Assembly (NCBI GenBank): GCA_035048495.1
Contig: CM068553.1
Span: forward strand, 1,495,259 to 1,559,258
Reading direction: 5' to 3'
Source of the DNA: Euptelea pleiosperma
Lineage: Eukaryota; Streptophyta; Magnoliopsida; Ranunculales; Eupteleaceae
Length of the DNA stretch: 64,000 nt
Each line of letters begins with the position of its first letter. Within the stretch, counting starts at the first letter, position 1. The position numbers and the translations under genes were made by a program. The notes beneath the pieces were generated by a model. It was given only the letters and a program-made list of their open reading frames with translations. It was not told the DNA's origin and did no database searches. Shown piece after piece: positions 45,491 through 56,890 of this stretch.

Positions 45491-46864
45491 TTACCATGAT
45501 CCACCACCCAACATTCCACTCCAATACCCAGTTGAATCTCCTTGTCCTCTATTCTGCTCATATTCATTTGTGCTTGAAACCTGTCTCAAATCCTCAAAAG
45601 GAAACAAAAGCCTCCCAGCACTCTCTTGAACCCCTTGGAGACTCCCATAACCACCTCCAAGCCCTTCGACATTAAAATTAAGGGTTGGTTTGAAATCCTG
45701 CAAAGCAAACCCAGATGGGTAGACTGTGGTCGAACCGGCCGGAATCGGCATCGGCATGAAAGAACTCAGACCCCTTGAAGTAATCCCAGTCCTCAGCAGC
45801 TCCAGAGCTGAAAGAGAAGCTGAAGTAGAAGGATTGTGGTGGTTGTTGTTGTTCTCGATGTTGGGTAATTCACCAAATTCAGAGATGGTGCGGTAATCCT
45901 GGGAGGTAGGGAAGGCCAGGTTGAGATCTTGGCCTTCATGGATCTTAGGGTTTTGAGATGAAGACTGTGAACAGCTCGGTGGGGTCAGATCAGATGGCTT
46001 CTTTGATGAAGATGAAGTTGATGATGATGAAGTTGAAGATCTTTTGTTCTTCCTTGAGCCCCCTCCAACAGGAACATTCCTGAGAGAACCTCCTTCAGTC
46101 CAGTACCTTCTACAAGTCTTGCAGAAGTATCTTGGTTGAGTGAGACTGTAGTTGTTGTAGTAACAGAATTTGGTATTGGTTGAATTGCACCTTGGACAGT
46201 TCAAGGCCTGTTCTTTCTGAGGCCTTACCCTTCTCTCTAACATAGGTCTTGAGCATGTATTAGACACCATATCCTCCATGGGTTTCACCAGTCCAATCTC
46301 CTGAAACCCACCCAACAAAAAAGAAAAAATAAATAAAAAACACACACACACCATAGATCCATAGTTTCAAGATCAAAACAAAGGGATCATCACTCAACTC
46401 TACAAACTAAAAGAAAAAAAAAAAGAAAAAGAAATAAAGTATGAGCAAACAAACAGACAAACAAAAGAAGCTTGCTGCTTTATACTTTCAAGGTTACACC
46501 AGCGAAGAAAAACAAATAATAATAACAAATACTGACTTTTTTCATTCCTTTTATCACACAAGGAAAAAAAAAGAAAAAGTGCAGTCCTTTCAAAACTTTC
46601 AAGAACGAGTGAGAATTAAGTGACAACAACACAAAATCAAACAAGAGTGGGGACTTGCGGTACTAGTTATGAGATGAACATCATGATCTCTGAGAAAGAA
46701 ACCCTGCAACCAGAAATCTAGCTAGAACTAATTCTTGAAAATCCAATTAGAATTCTTTCAAATCATCTTCAGTAAATCCAAACCCAGAAAAATAAACCCA
46801 TAATTTCATAGATATGAGTAACCAGTTAACGGATCTCTACCTGTGGCCACTGAGCAGTATCCAT
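45491..46864 (-). CDS. Dof zinc-finger transcription factor, two exons
   Basis: Exon 1 46841-46864 encodes MDTAQWPQ; intron 46301-46840 (GTAGAG...TTTCAG); exon 2 45491-46300. The protein is 277 residues. The Dof domain has C43-x2-C46-x21-C68-x2-C71: [20 protein letters not shown], then [20 protein letters not shown], then [13 protein letters not shown]. The MDTAQWPQE(I)...VKP start with an intron after Gln is typical of the clade containing Arabidopsis DOF4.6. A Ser-rich stretch follows, then an Asn/His run (NIENNNNHH) and a Trp-containing end ([14 protein letters not shown]). Dof factors bind AAAG cores; in this clade vascular roles are reported. The ORF could be opened at 46354 inside the intron, but the spliced form fits the family. 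The leader has (GAA)n and (GA)n tracts. Confidence 0.96.
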
Positions 46865-46865
46865 G

Positions 46866-46897
<32 letters not shown>

Positions 46898-47020
46898 AAA
46901 GCTCTTGATGTCTTCAAATAAAGAAAATTCTCCTCCTTTTGTTTGAAGCTGGTCTTAAAAGCAAGAAGGAATGTTTGAGAGATGGTTTGTGTGGTGGTAT
47001 TATGTTTTGGCTTACTATAT

Positions 47021-47058
<38 letters not shown>

Positions 47059-47060
47059 GT
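46865..47060 (-). promoter_or_regulatory. Leader/proximal promoter of the Dof gene with GA/CT tracts
   Basis: A GAAGAAG tract (46866-46900) and a 38-bp GA run (47017-47054) lie upstream of the start. On the transcribed strand these are CT-rich tracts, common at plant core promoters. No clear TATA box. Confidence 0.5.
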
Positions 47061-47940
47061 TGGTTTTGCTTTGCCTTCAAAATGTTATTATATTAATTAA
47101 TTTAATATATTTTATAGTTTTTAATAGTATTTTATATTCTTTGTGGGTGGTTTGTGACTTTGTGTACTGTGGTGCGGTGGGTTTTCTCTTTTCTGACCAG
47201 AGAAGGGTTGGGAAAGTCAGGATTCTTCTTCTTCTTCTCTTCTATTTTCTTTTTAAGGTTTTTACATTCACTTTTTTTACATCCAATTGTAGAGTGGACA
47301 ATCTAACCACACAGAAAGTTCTTCATATTGAAGAGACATCCAGACATTTCTAATCTCATCTTGAAAATTTTACTTAATTTTGAAAAATCTAGACCATCAA
47401 ATTTAACTGTTAGTTTAGATAAACTTCTCATAAGTTTTTTTTTATTTTTATTTTTTGGAAAACCACTTTCCATAAGGTTATTAATGGTAGAATTGACTGG
47501 TTTTTAATGATTATGATCAAACATTGTGAGAAGATCGATCACATTGCTCGGTTGAATTGTCTAACATAATAATCAAGTAGGCTCCACAACCAGATGTAAG
47601 TTTTTTGGGTTTGAAACTTTAAAACTGATAGTTTGGATTTTAGGTGGGAGAAATCTGAAATCATCTCCCAGCAACCGAATTTATGGTAAGAGCTGAAAGG
47701 AGTGTGGGTCCTACTTTGAGTGCTGATTTGGCAAATAGTCCAAGAAAGTAAAGGAGGGGGAAGGAGCCAAGAGCCGACAAAAGCAACTGTGGTGGGCCCA
47801 GTTAATGGGAAGTGGGATGAAAGAGAAAATTTAGGGTTTGTGACATGATGGGTTCAATTCTTTGAAACCGCCAAATCTGAGTGGCGATTTCAAAGAATCG
47901 AAGCGTGTGTGAAAAGAATATGAACACCAATATTTTTGAC
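47061..47940. other. Upstream region of the Dof gene
   Basis: Contains a half fold-back (47390-47610: CGGTTGAATTGTCTAACATA) related to 6155-6455. No gene. Confidence 0.4.
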
Positions 47941-47945
47941 TCCAA

Positions 47946-48446
47946 TTAAACCCTGAAAACTGGAAAGCTTCTATTTAGCTCGGCTGCTCCTGCATGCCAA
48001 GCCCTCTTATACATGGTGTTGCCGGGGCCATAGAAATTTGTGGTGCAAGGCATCACATGCTCCACATCAAGCAATCTTAACCGTCGAGAGCAAATGGTAA
48101 GATTAAGACTAGTTGGATAGTCAAGTCTATCACTATGCATTTTTCCCATGACCAGTCTTAAAGGTGGGATGCTACAGTTCGGATCGAAGATTTGAAGGCC
48201 ACTTGTCGACTTTACCAGCCTTTGCAGTGTCAAAATCAACATGTCTTTTGCACCTGTGTGAACAAACAAACCAACCACCTTAAGTACCTTCACAGTCCCC
48301 CCCCTCCCTAATTGATCGCTGCAAAGTAAGTAGGCAAATGTATAAAGTAGAGGTCTTGGAATGGAGTGATTTTTGGTGAGGATGGTCTCTATAGTGAGGA
48401 GATCATCTTCACAAAATTTTACAATTTCATACAACATTTTTGACAA
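47946..48446 (-). CDS. Unidentified 166-codon ORF, partly MITE-derived
   Basis: The first 35 codons (MSKMLYEIVKFCEDDLLTIE on) are translated family B MITE sequence. The rest (GGTVKVLKVVGLFVHTGAKD ... CTTNFYGPGNTMYKRAWH) is not repeat-like by eye and begins after a splice-acceptor-like TTTGCAG (near 48318). I recognise no family. It may be the last exon of a decayed gene. Confidence 0.2.
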   Translation of the reverse strand: MSKMLYEIVKFCEDDLLTIETILTKNHSIPRPLLYTFAYLLCSDQLGRGGTVKVLKVVGLFVHTGAKDMLILTLQRLVKSTSGLQIFDPNCSIPPLRLVMGKMHSDRLDYPTSLNLTICSRRLRLLDVEHVMPCTTNFYGPGNTMYKRAWHAGAAELNRSFPVFRV

Positions 48447-48745
48447 CTATTTTGGTGTATCCGCATGAAAGATGAATCAATAGCTGATTTTTGGTGAGGA
48501 TGATCTCATCATCATATAGATCATCCCTACAAAAAATCAGTACATTATGAAATTTCTAACCCCATCAAATGTGATTTTCAAGTTAACGATAAAAATAGAC
48601 GGTCCATAATTCTTCAACTTGTAAACCGATATACGAATATCGGATTGATTTGAATTTTTGTGAAGACGATCTTCTCACAAAAACTGTGCCAATTTTTGTT
48701 GTCAAAAATGTTGTATGAAATTGTTGTCCCCCCAATCCTGTATAT
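48355..48745. mobile_element. Family B fold-back MITE
   Basis: Same sequence words as 15140-15480 (GCTGATTTTTGGTGAGGATG, GACGGTCCATAATTCTTCAA, AAAATGTTGTATGAAA), with arms pairing GTTGTATGAAA / TTTCATACAAC. Confidence 0.65.
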
Positions 48746-50759
48746 ATATAATTATTGAAATATTATTAAGTAAATAAATTATATCAATGATAAGTGAAAT
48801 GTAGTCTTACCATTTGTTAATTGACTTGAGAATTTACAGCTTTTATCTTTGTGGAAATGAAATTTAATACTTTGATCAATAAAGCTGAGTCAATGTTAGG
48901 TCACCGCAATCCGATCGACTAAGCTATTGGATCAACCCTAGATAATCAAATCAGCCAATGAAAAACCAGACCATTTGGTAATTTGAGTGAATTTTTGCTC
49001 TGTATTTTTCTTATCAATTTTGCATTTTTCAAAAAATATAATCTCAACCCCTAGATTAAGAACATTAACTAGTTAAGTCCAGTCCTCTTTACAGTGATAG
49101 GTAAATAGTTCTCTAACTCTTAGTAATGAATCTTGTGGAAAATCGGCAAGACATACATATCATATAGATTTTCTAGTTTTTTAAAATAAGATTAATTTTT
49201 AAACAAAAAAGTGGTTTTCTCTTAATAAAACTTTCGCTTCCTCATTCGATTTTTATGTGAATCAGATAGTGAGTGTCAGGGGATGATGTGTCATGTTGAG
49301 TGTGGGAATTGACTTGGGTTAACTCACATTGATTTACTTTGACTTTTGTTTATTTATTTGGAAATGTGTGATAAATTAAATACATAATTACTTATTTATT
49401 ATTATTATATATTAACACACACATTGTGCCTTGGCCTTAGACACCAGATTCAATCCATGAATTTCTAGGCTAGGTTATGGATCCTCGGTATGGGTCGCCA
49501 CAAATTTTATATTTACAGGCGAAAGAGGATGATGACAAGTAGTTTTATATATTATCAAGAAGAATCTAAGTATTTTGTTTTAATGGGTCATTAGTTTGAG
49601 CCAGGGGTTCAGTTTGATCTAGGTTAAGCTAGAACAGTAGAGAGCGGTTGTTATGATGGGCTTTGGTTCAATCTGCCTTGGAAATTCAGCTCAACATAAA
49701 TTGAGAGATTTCTCGAGGATTCGAGGTGATGCTTTAAATTCATTTTGTTAATTATGTTAATCAAAAATCTTTTGATAATAATATTGTGGACAAGTGTATG
49801 GTTGTGATGGAGTGCATATTTTTGGACTCACATTCACCCACTTTGCTGATTGATGCATAATGTCGATCATCTGGTTAGAAACTAAAAGAATGAATTGGAT
49901 TACTCATTAGTCTTTTTAGACGGTAACCACAGTTATTGTAAATAAGGTGTTTTATACTTCAGGTATTTCGCCTTTGGTTTACTTTTTCAAGAGGCACCTC
50001 GACAGTCGAAGGTGATGCCTCTGACTCATTTTTATGTTAATCAAAGATCTATTTGATAATAATATTGTGCACACATGTATGGTTGTGATGGAATGCATAT
50101 TTTTGGCACTCAACTTTTGGAATGAATTTTTCTGAGACAATAGTCGTGGCGGTCTCAATTCAACTAGACAAACAAAAACCCTATAATATTCTAACACTAT
50201 ATATCTAAAGAAATGAAGGCTGACTTGTCAAACACCTCTTTTACCTATATACGTCTAATCGCAACGATACCAATTGAATGTATCATATTGATAGAGATCA
50301 TATTAATTTATTATTTGACACTATGTAACACCTCTTCGCCAATATTTTAAATTTATGTACGTGTCAACATTCTACCTTCAACATTTACACTATAAATAGA
50401 ACTTTAGCCATCAAGGTAAAGGATCTATTTCAAAATTATAAACTTTCATATATGTACCCCCTGATGTCTAGATGATTTGATGGAAGAGACTAACCAAATC
50501 AAGCGATTAGAGACGTGTGGCCTGGTATTACGAAAGTTTTACTTAATTAAGTTTCAAAATTATAATTTATCCTGAGGGATTAAAGGGACATACATGGTAC
50601 TACAAAAGTTTTACTTCATTAAGTTTTCATTTCAACATGTGCATAAATTAATCCAAAACAATTTGCTTCTACTTCTACTTATTCAAAAAGCCAAAAAACA
50701 AATTCGCTTATCCCTAATAGACAACTTTTTGGCATCTCAGAAGCAACTTCTTAAATGAC
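48746..50759. other. AT-rich intergenic stretch without recognised gene
   Basis: A segment around 49735-49815 (TTTGATAATAATATTGTG, CATGTATGGTTGTGATGG) recurs at about 50035-50105, a dispersed duplicate about 300 bp apart. Nothing coding recognised. Confidence 0.4.
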
Positions 50760-51045
50760 ATCTTAGAGGTCTTGTCTATAGTTGGGTTAAATTGTATGAA
50801 GAAGGGAGATGTGTCAGATTTGAAGAGATGGCTTTCAATTGGTCGTCCTTGATTGTTAGGGTTTGAGTTGTTTGTGGGATCTTGGAGGGTGTGCTTTTTT
50901 TAGGGGTCTTGAGCCTTGGTGGTGCCATCTTTGTTTTGTGATTTTTCTTCTTGTTGTCTTTTCTTCCTTGGCTTGGCAGGCCTTTCTCCACTTCAGGTTC
51001 TTTTATAATATTCTCTTTACCTTTCAAAAAAAATAAAAAAGATAC
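50760..51045 (+). mobile_element. LINE 3' end
   Basis: TTGGGTTAAATTGTATGAAG, then AAGGGAGATGTGTCAGATTT, parallels the sequence before the tail of the LINE at 43620-43690. It ends in an A-rich tail (CAAAAAAAATAAAAAAGAT). Confidence 0.55.
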
Positions 51046-51799
51046 ATACACTATAGAGTACACACTATGTAGTGATTGCACGTTGAATATGATGGCGTTG
51101 GGTACCGTACGTCTTAAATTTTCTGAAGAAGAAACAAGAGAATAAAGATTGATTGATAATAACATTATCATGGTTATCCCAAAGGGAATTGTTTTTATTT
51201 ACGTCTTCCGGTCCATTTTTTCACAATGACAGAAATATAAGTCTTTCTTATTGACATTTAACTTTTGAAGGACGAGTAAGCTAGGACAGTTTTATTCGCC
51301 TGGATAGAATTGGTACACGTTACATTAGAGTTTAGACTTGCATTTTTTGTTCTCCTTGCTCTTATGCATTAGTTTCCCTTTTTTCTGTATTAGCATCTTG
51401 AGGGCCCCCCGACTCGTGTATGCTTGGTTTATCATATTAATTCTCCCCTCCCTACGCGGAGGTTCCCCGAAAAAAAAATAATAATAATAATCTTTGGGTG
51501 GAACAGGTTCATGAGAAAAAATTTGGGTGGAAGAGATAAAAAGCTCTTTGGAAAACTTACTTCCCTATTACAAATAATCTTTAATATTTAATCATAAAAA
51601 TCGCAATAAGCCTGCTTTAATTTTAGGATTTTTTAAGCAGTTATCGAAAAAACTATGCATTCAGTAAAACTTAAAAAGCACTTTTTAAATGCCCAACAAA
51701 CTCCCAAATCTACATAAGCAAAAGCTGGTTTTGAGCAATGGCTTTTGGGCAAGTTTGTGCTCGAGCACTTCACACATAAGTAGTATCGGCTAACTAACT
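51046..51799. other. Intergenic stretch without recognised gene
   Basis: 51385-51490 (GGGCCCCCCGACTCGTGTAT ... CCCGAAAAAAAAATAATAAT) looks like another non-LTR tail. Nothing else supported. Confidence 0.35.
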
Positions 51800-52165
51800 C
51801 TGCACCTGCAGCTGTCACAATGCTTAAAATAAGCCACGTGGCACACTCTCAGTGGATGCTGATCGTATGGATGTTTGGTCAGTCCCTCGGTGGACCTATA
51901 AACCAAAAATCAGCCTGATTAGTGATTTACAATCTTTGGATCTTGGCACCCAAATAACGCTCAATATTGCTCAAATTCCTACCGTTAAAATCAACCCATG
52001 AAAATAACTTCAATGGAATAGCTTATAAATCACTAATCAGGGTGATTTTTAGTTTAGAGGTCCACCAAGGGACTGGCCAAACATCCATACGGTAAGCGTC
52101 CACTAAGAGTGTGACACGTGGCTCGGATTGTGTGTTGTGACAGAAGGCAGTGACAAGTTTTACTC
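51800..52165. mobile_element. Fold-back MITE, family D (AAGTTTTACTC end)
   Basis: The right end CAGTGACAAGTTTTACTC is the inverse of the GAGTAAAACTT termini; the left end is degraded. Arms pair through GCCACGTGGCACACTCTCAG / GAGTGTGACACGTGGC and the CAGCCTGATTAGTGATTT core. Confidence 0.7.
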
Positions 52166-52508
52166 GCGGTGAAATAGTTTGCCCGTAAAAAATAAAAAGA
52201 TTTCGTTCCGTTCCACACATGCCACATAGGAAATGATTGGATGCTAACTATTTCATCGGATACTGCTGTCCTGGGGTGAGAAAAGTGGCAGTGTGGGACT
52301 TATCATCATTGACACAGCAACGTGGTATGATGTTGCGATAAACCAGTATGACATCAGCACCGTTCAATATCACCATCTCTTTGTATTATTCACCCGCGTG
52401 TATGGCCCTCCAAAAGTTTGTACAACAAAATTAATTGTCCTATCACATCGACCACATCAACCTCCATGTTGCTTTTTATTGATGCAGTAGTTTTATAAGA
52501 AAAGTGTG

Positions 52509-52856
52509 GAGTAGAACTTTGCTGACCCGCGCTAGTCAGCAACCACCGACCTCAATATGAGGCACGTGGCACACTCTCATAGGATGCTAGCCATGTGGAT
52601 GTTTGGCCAAAAATCAGCCTGATTAGTGATTTCAAACCTTTAGATCTTTGTACCCCAAATAATGGTCAATAATGCTCAAATTACATGGTTAAAATCCACC
52701 CATGAAAACGACCTAAGGCTATTTTTGGTCGGCATGTCCATCTAGGGTTGGGCCTAACATCCACTAGGTCAGAAATATCTAATAATACGCCACGTGGCTC
52801 ATATTGTGATCAGTCAACAACTTTGCTGACCGACACTGGTAAGTAAAGTTCTACTG
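52509..52856. mobile_element. Fold-back MITE, family D (GAGTAGAACTTTGCTGACC end)
   Basis: Left end GAGTAGAACTTTGCTGACC, right end AAGTAAAGTTCTACT. G-boxes GGCACGTGGCAC and GCCACGTGGCTC lie in the arms. Flanks share only AAGTGT. Confidence 0.7.
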
Positions 52857-52865
52857 GACAAGTGT

Positions 52866-53185
52866 ATGATGCAGAACTTTGTACGAAGAAGTCCCTCAAG
52901 TTGTCTCGTTGTACATTCTTCAGGGCCAACTCGCCCATGAATGTTTGGAGGACGGCTCATGGACCTACACAACAAAAAACCATGATTTCTAGCTGTTGGA
53001 TTTGAGCACTTTTCATCGTGGGCTTGGAATCAGCCCATAGGCCTGTTGATAAAGCGCATGATGAAAAAGTGCTCAATTCAATGTCTATAATGACCAAATC
53101 ACGCTGATTTTTGGTGTGTAGGTCCACCAAGGGGTGAGCCAAATATTCATGGGGTGGGCTCCAAAGAGTGTACTACATGGCAATC
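52866..53185. mobile_element. Fold-back MITE, family D variant, degraded
   Basis: Arms CGCCCATGAATGTTTGG / CCAAATATTCATGGGGTG and CAAGGGGTGAGCC. The core has diverged (CATGATTTCTAGC / CCAAATCACGCTG). Confidence 0.55.
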
Positions 53186-53636
53186 AAAGTTTTTAAATAC
53201 TTTTTATATCCTTTTTTTGGTTTTTTAATTATGTCTTTTTGAAGCGAAGGCTAATTGGAGTTCAACACTTTTTGGAGGGTGTCTATCTTTAAATTTGATG
53301 AAGATGGTTTTTTAAAGACTCTAGTTAGATATGGTCTCACACAAATTAAGTACCCCCATCAATCATGGACAGGTGGAACCCAACTGATTTAAGAGGAGAA
53401 TTCGTAGAGTGTTTCAGGCCCGCTTCTCCAAATATTGATTGATGGCCTTTGATTTATGTGACACCCTTTGTGTCAAGCAGCATCACGAGGCAAAAATAAG
53501 TTCGCCCGGTTAAAAGGTAGGAATTACCTTATTGACCAAGCGAAAACTTTAACCCATGTAACTCAACCGTTCACTTTTGATCACTTAGCACTAGCGACCA
53601 AAATTGGTGACTAGCACCTCTCTAATTTTTATTTCT

Positions 53637-54470
53637 TTCTGATAAGTCCAACGATTAGATTAAAAAGGGAGATCGAGAAGATCTCAGAGATACAAGGAAG
53701 AGAGAAAAGACACCAAAAAAAGATAATAAAAAAAAGAACCAAATCACTAACTCTCCGACAATGACTCGAATCTGAAAACCATGTCTGAGAAGAATATAAG
53801 CCTCTCAACTCGAAGAAAATACTACTCCAACTAAATAATAAAGCCTCAATGCAAATAATGATACCTTGAAGGATGCTTTCCTAGCATCAAAGATTTTTAT
53901 ATTCCTTTCCGTCCATATCTCCCAAATGATAGCATATGAAATCATTCTTCAAAATATCTTCCCTCTTGCAAATAGATCAAGTTTGGGCCAGTTACCCAAC
54001 AATGCTCCAATGGACTCTGGCAAGACCCATAGAAGGCCCACCTATGTTAAGAAGAATGACCATATTTGTTTGGCAACATTACAATGCAATAGGAGATGGC
54101 TAATATACTCACTGTTAGCCTTACACATATATCATACAAAAGTTAATTAGAATCCAATTTCTAACAATCAAGTTATCAACAGTGAGAATTTTGTTCAAAG
54201 TACTCTAAGCAAGGAAAAAACAAATTTCTAAAGGGACGGATTTCCATAAAATGTGGCTACTGAAAGGGATTTCTAAAGGGACGGATTTCCGTAAAATGTG
54301 GCTACTGAAAGGGTGAAAAGTATAGGAAGAGGTCATGGAATCATAAAATAACCGAATCGGGAAACACCCAAAGTTAGAGTGGACCCAAGACAAATAACCC
54401 TCCTCAAGAAGGTATGATCATAATTACCCTTGACAATATTGTTTTCTATTTTTAAGAAATAGTGTGACTT
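53637..54470 (-). mobile_element. LINE 3' part, minus strand, with short tandem duplication
   Basis: Starts at the tail (TTTCTGATAAGTCCAACG) and continues into zf-RVT-like coding relics (TGTTTGGCAACATTACAATG). A 45-bp unit (ATTTCTAAAGGGACGGATTT ... CTACTGAAAGGG) is duplicated in tandem at about 54223-54312. Confidence 0.6.
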
Positions 54471-54611
54471 GTCAAGTAGAGAGGCGTTATCCACCAATTT
54501 TGATCATTAATGCTGTCCAAAAGTACTCAAGCCATTACATGGATTAATGCCGAAGAAAAATGCTTCTTTTTGCTACGTCCCTTGGTGCCATTGGGTACCT
54601 TTACTAGGAGT

Positions 54612-54880
54612 CCATTTTGGGTCACTTAATTAGGGACCCATCCCAATCACTACCACCTGTACATAAGGGTTTTCAGGGGTACTTGTCAAGGGTACAGGTG
54701 GTAGTGATTGAGATGGGTCATAATTTAGGTGACCAAAATGTCACCTAAGATTTCGTAGAGGGATGTCCCGGGTCTCTCTTGGCATAGGACATGTCTTGGT
54801 ATAGTGTCGGCGGTGGCCTCGATTGAGCCGGGTGTCAAATAGTGTCCCAAGACAGTCCTATGCCAAGGGAGACTCGGGAG
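54612..54880. repeat. Two adjacent palindromes
   Basis: First: GTCACTTAATTAGGGACCCA...ACTACCACCTGTAC (54613-54663) pairs with GTACAGGTGGTAGTGATTGA...TTTAGGTGAC (about 54690-54735). Second: GGGTCTCTCTTGGCATAGGA...TCTTGG (54771-54798) pairs with CCAAGACAGTCCTATGCCAA...GACTCG (54846-54876). Confidence 0.8.
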
Positions 54881-54899
54881 GCACGACCAAGCTTAAGAT

Positions 54900-56483
54900 C
54901 ATGGTCTAGCACTTAAGGATTGTCCGTGACACCCAAACAGTTGTTAGTTACTTACAACCATGTTCTCAAAAAAAAAAAAAATTAATAATAATAAATAAAA
55001 ACAAGCAACGCCTCTAAGGTGCTTCGCATATACATCCCGCAAAAGACGAGAAAAAGTTATATTTGAATCCAAAAATGCAGCTTTTCGTCTTTTCCGGCGT
55101 AGAGCGTTGGTCCTCTGGGTAGAGATACGTGTGTAGAAGTTTGCTCCGCGGACGACCTGGACGTATTTTAATAAAATAAGAACTTTCAAAAATGTGTATA
55201 TACTTGCAGGATAAGAATATATAAGATATAGGATATCCTCCGATATCTTTTGCTCACGTGCAAGGATGCCAACATCTAACGGTGGGGTCCACAAGTTAGG
55301 AGTCAAGGATATGATCGGCCTCCAAATATGCCTTGCTTTACAAATTGGTTGATGTGACTCACACGTTGAACTGTTAGATGTGGGTGTCGGCCCGTTAATT
55401 TCTTCGACAGAATATAAGGCTATAAGCATCTGATACACTTAAGCCACGCCATCTATACACTTAAGAGGGCCCCACAGAATATTCCCCCTATAAAAACTCC
55501 TCACTTCAAATTGCATACGTGGATAAGACTACTGTAAAACCTGGGTCCCGCCAAAATTGCATAGGTGGAGACTTTCGGAAAAAGCTAAATTTATCTTGAA
55601 TATTCTACAAATTTACAGCTATCTTTCCAACAGGGCACAGAGTTGGAAGTGGGACCATTCGATTATGATTTGACGGTGCAGCTTAATCTTGGATTTGTCC
55701 CCACCATTTTATGAGATCAGCCTGGCTGTAGATTTGGTCTGTTTTTAATTAGATAAACTTGGTGTACAAACCATCTCTACCCACTAATTGAATACATGTG
55801 GCCATCAATCTTGACCATTCAATAGATTGACCAAGTTCAAGAATCAAAACACCCAACCAGATAAGAACATCTGACTGGTACAATTAGTTCGGCTCTGATT
55901 GACCAATAGTGATGGAAGTTGAACAGTAGGTGGACCCACCCACTACAACGCATGGGGTCCACACAGACTTTGAGGGTGGGTTTCTAGAGCTTTCCGTTTC
56001 TTCAACTGTGTTGGAGACCGATTAAAATCAAACACAAAATAGTGCTTAGTGGACCAACTAATTGTATAAGATTAAAAAACTATAAATATGGTAGGGCCAA
56101 CAAATAAAGTGAAGCCGATCAGACTGGGGAGGATAGATCATAGATGTGGTGGGGCCAACAAATAAAGTGCTTGCATGACAAGGATCGTAATAAACAACAT
56201 GGTAAATATTGCACCACGACAAACACGCTTGCCCATGTCTATTTATCTTTGTTATTCTATTTATCGACTGCTTTATTTTATGTCAGTCCCATCTCCACCT
56301 TCCAACAGGTGGTCCACCACTTGGATGGATGATCTTGACCGTTGAATATTTATTACTGTTCAAGAGCATGCCGCCCTATGGTCAGCCAAACCCAATTTCT
56401 GGTTTTATTCAAACAAACACCTTTGAAGTTATAGTTATACAACATAGGACAAATCCGTCGGAGATTATATAGGAAAGTATTTA
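54900..56483. other. Intergenic stretch without recognised gene
   Basis: GGTGGGGCCAACAAATAAAGTG occurs near 56091 and 56148, a short local duplication. Inverted pieces around ACATCTAACGGTGGGGTCC (55273) and GAACTGTTAGATGTGG (55367) form a small fold-back. The 164-codon ORF here shows no family features. Confidence 0.4.
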
Positions 56484-56890
56484 GTGTGTGGAGCATTTTT
56501 CCCTGTGGAGTTGTGGAGCACATAAAAATGCACCACGGCATACTCTTTTGGGCCCACTGAGCCATGAATGATTAGAGCCCACGGAGTCATGAATGATTGG
56601 CCCACTACTTGATGGACCTATAAGTAGTGGGCCAATAATTTATCTTGATGGTCATTTTTCATGTGGGCTGTTGGGAGAATGAAATGTGTGTGTGGAGCAT
56701 TTTCCCTGTGGAGTTGTGGAGCACATAAAAATGCACCACGGCATACTCTTTTGGGCCCACCGAGCCATGAATGATTAGAGCCCACTGAGTCATGAATGAT
56801 TGGCCCACTACTTGATGGACCTACAAGTAGTGGGCCAATAATTTCTCTTGATGGTCATTTTTCATGTTGGCTGTTGGGAGAATGAAGTGT
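56484..56890. repeat. Tandem duplication, 2 x about 204 bp
   Basis: Unit 1 56484-56687, unit 2 56688-56890. Both run from GTGTGTGGAGCATTTTTCCC (or one T fewer) through CACCACGGCATACTCTTTTG to GGCTGTTGGGAGAATGAA. Few differences, so the event is recent relative to neighbouring repeats. Inside each unit CATGAATGATT recurs and TTGGCCCACTACTTGATGGA pairs with AGTAGTGGGCCAA. Confidence 0.9.

Noticed and set aside
46301..46354. Alternative Dof start [10 protein letters not shown]
   Set aside because: This is translated intron; the spliced MDTAQWPQ start matches the clade.
46982..47353. 123-codon plus-strand ORF
   Set aside because: Contains the GA microsatellite translated as Arg-Glu repeats. Antisense to the Dof promoter.
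54944..55438. 164-codon minus-strand ORF
   Set aside because: No recognisable domain; part is a short fold-back. Unsupported.
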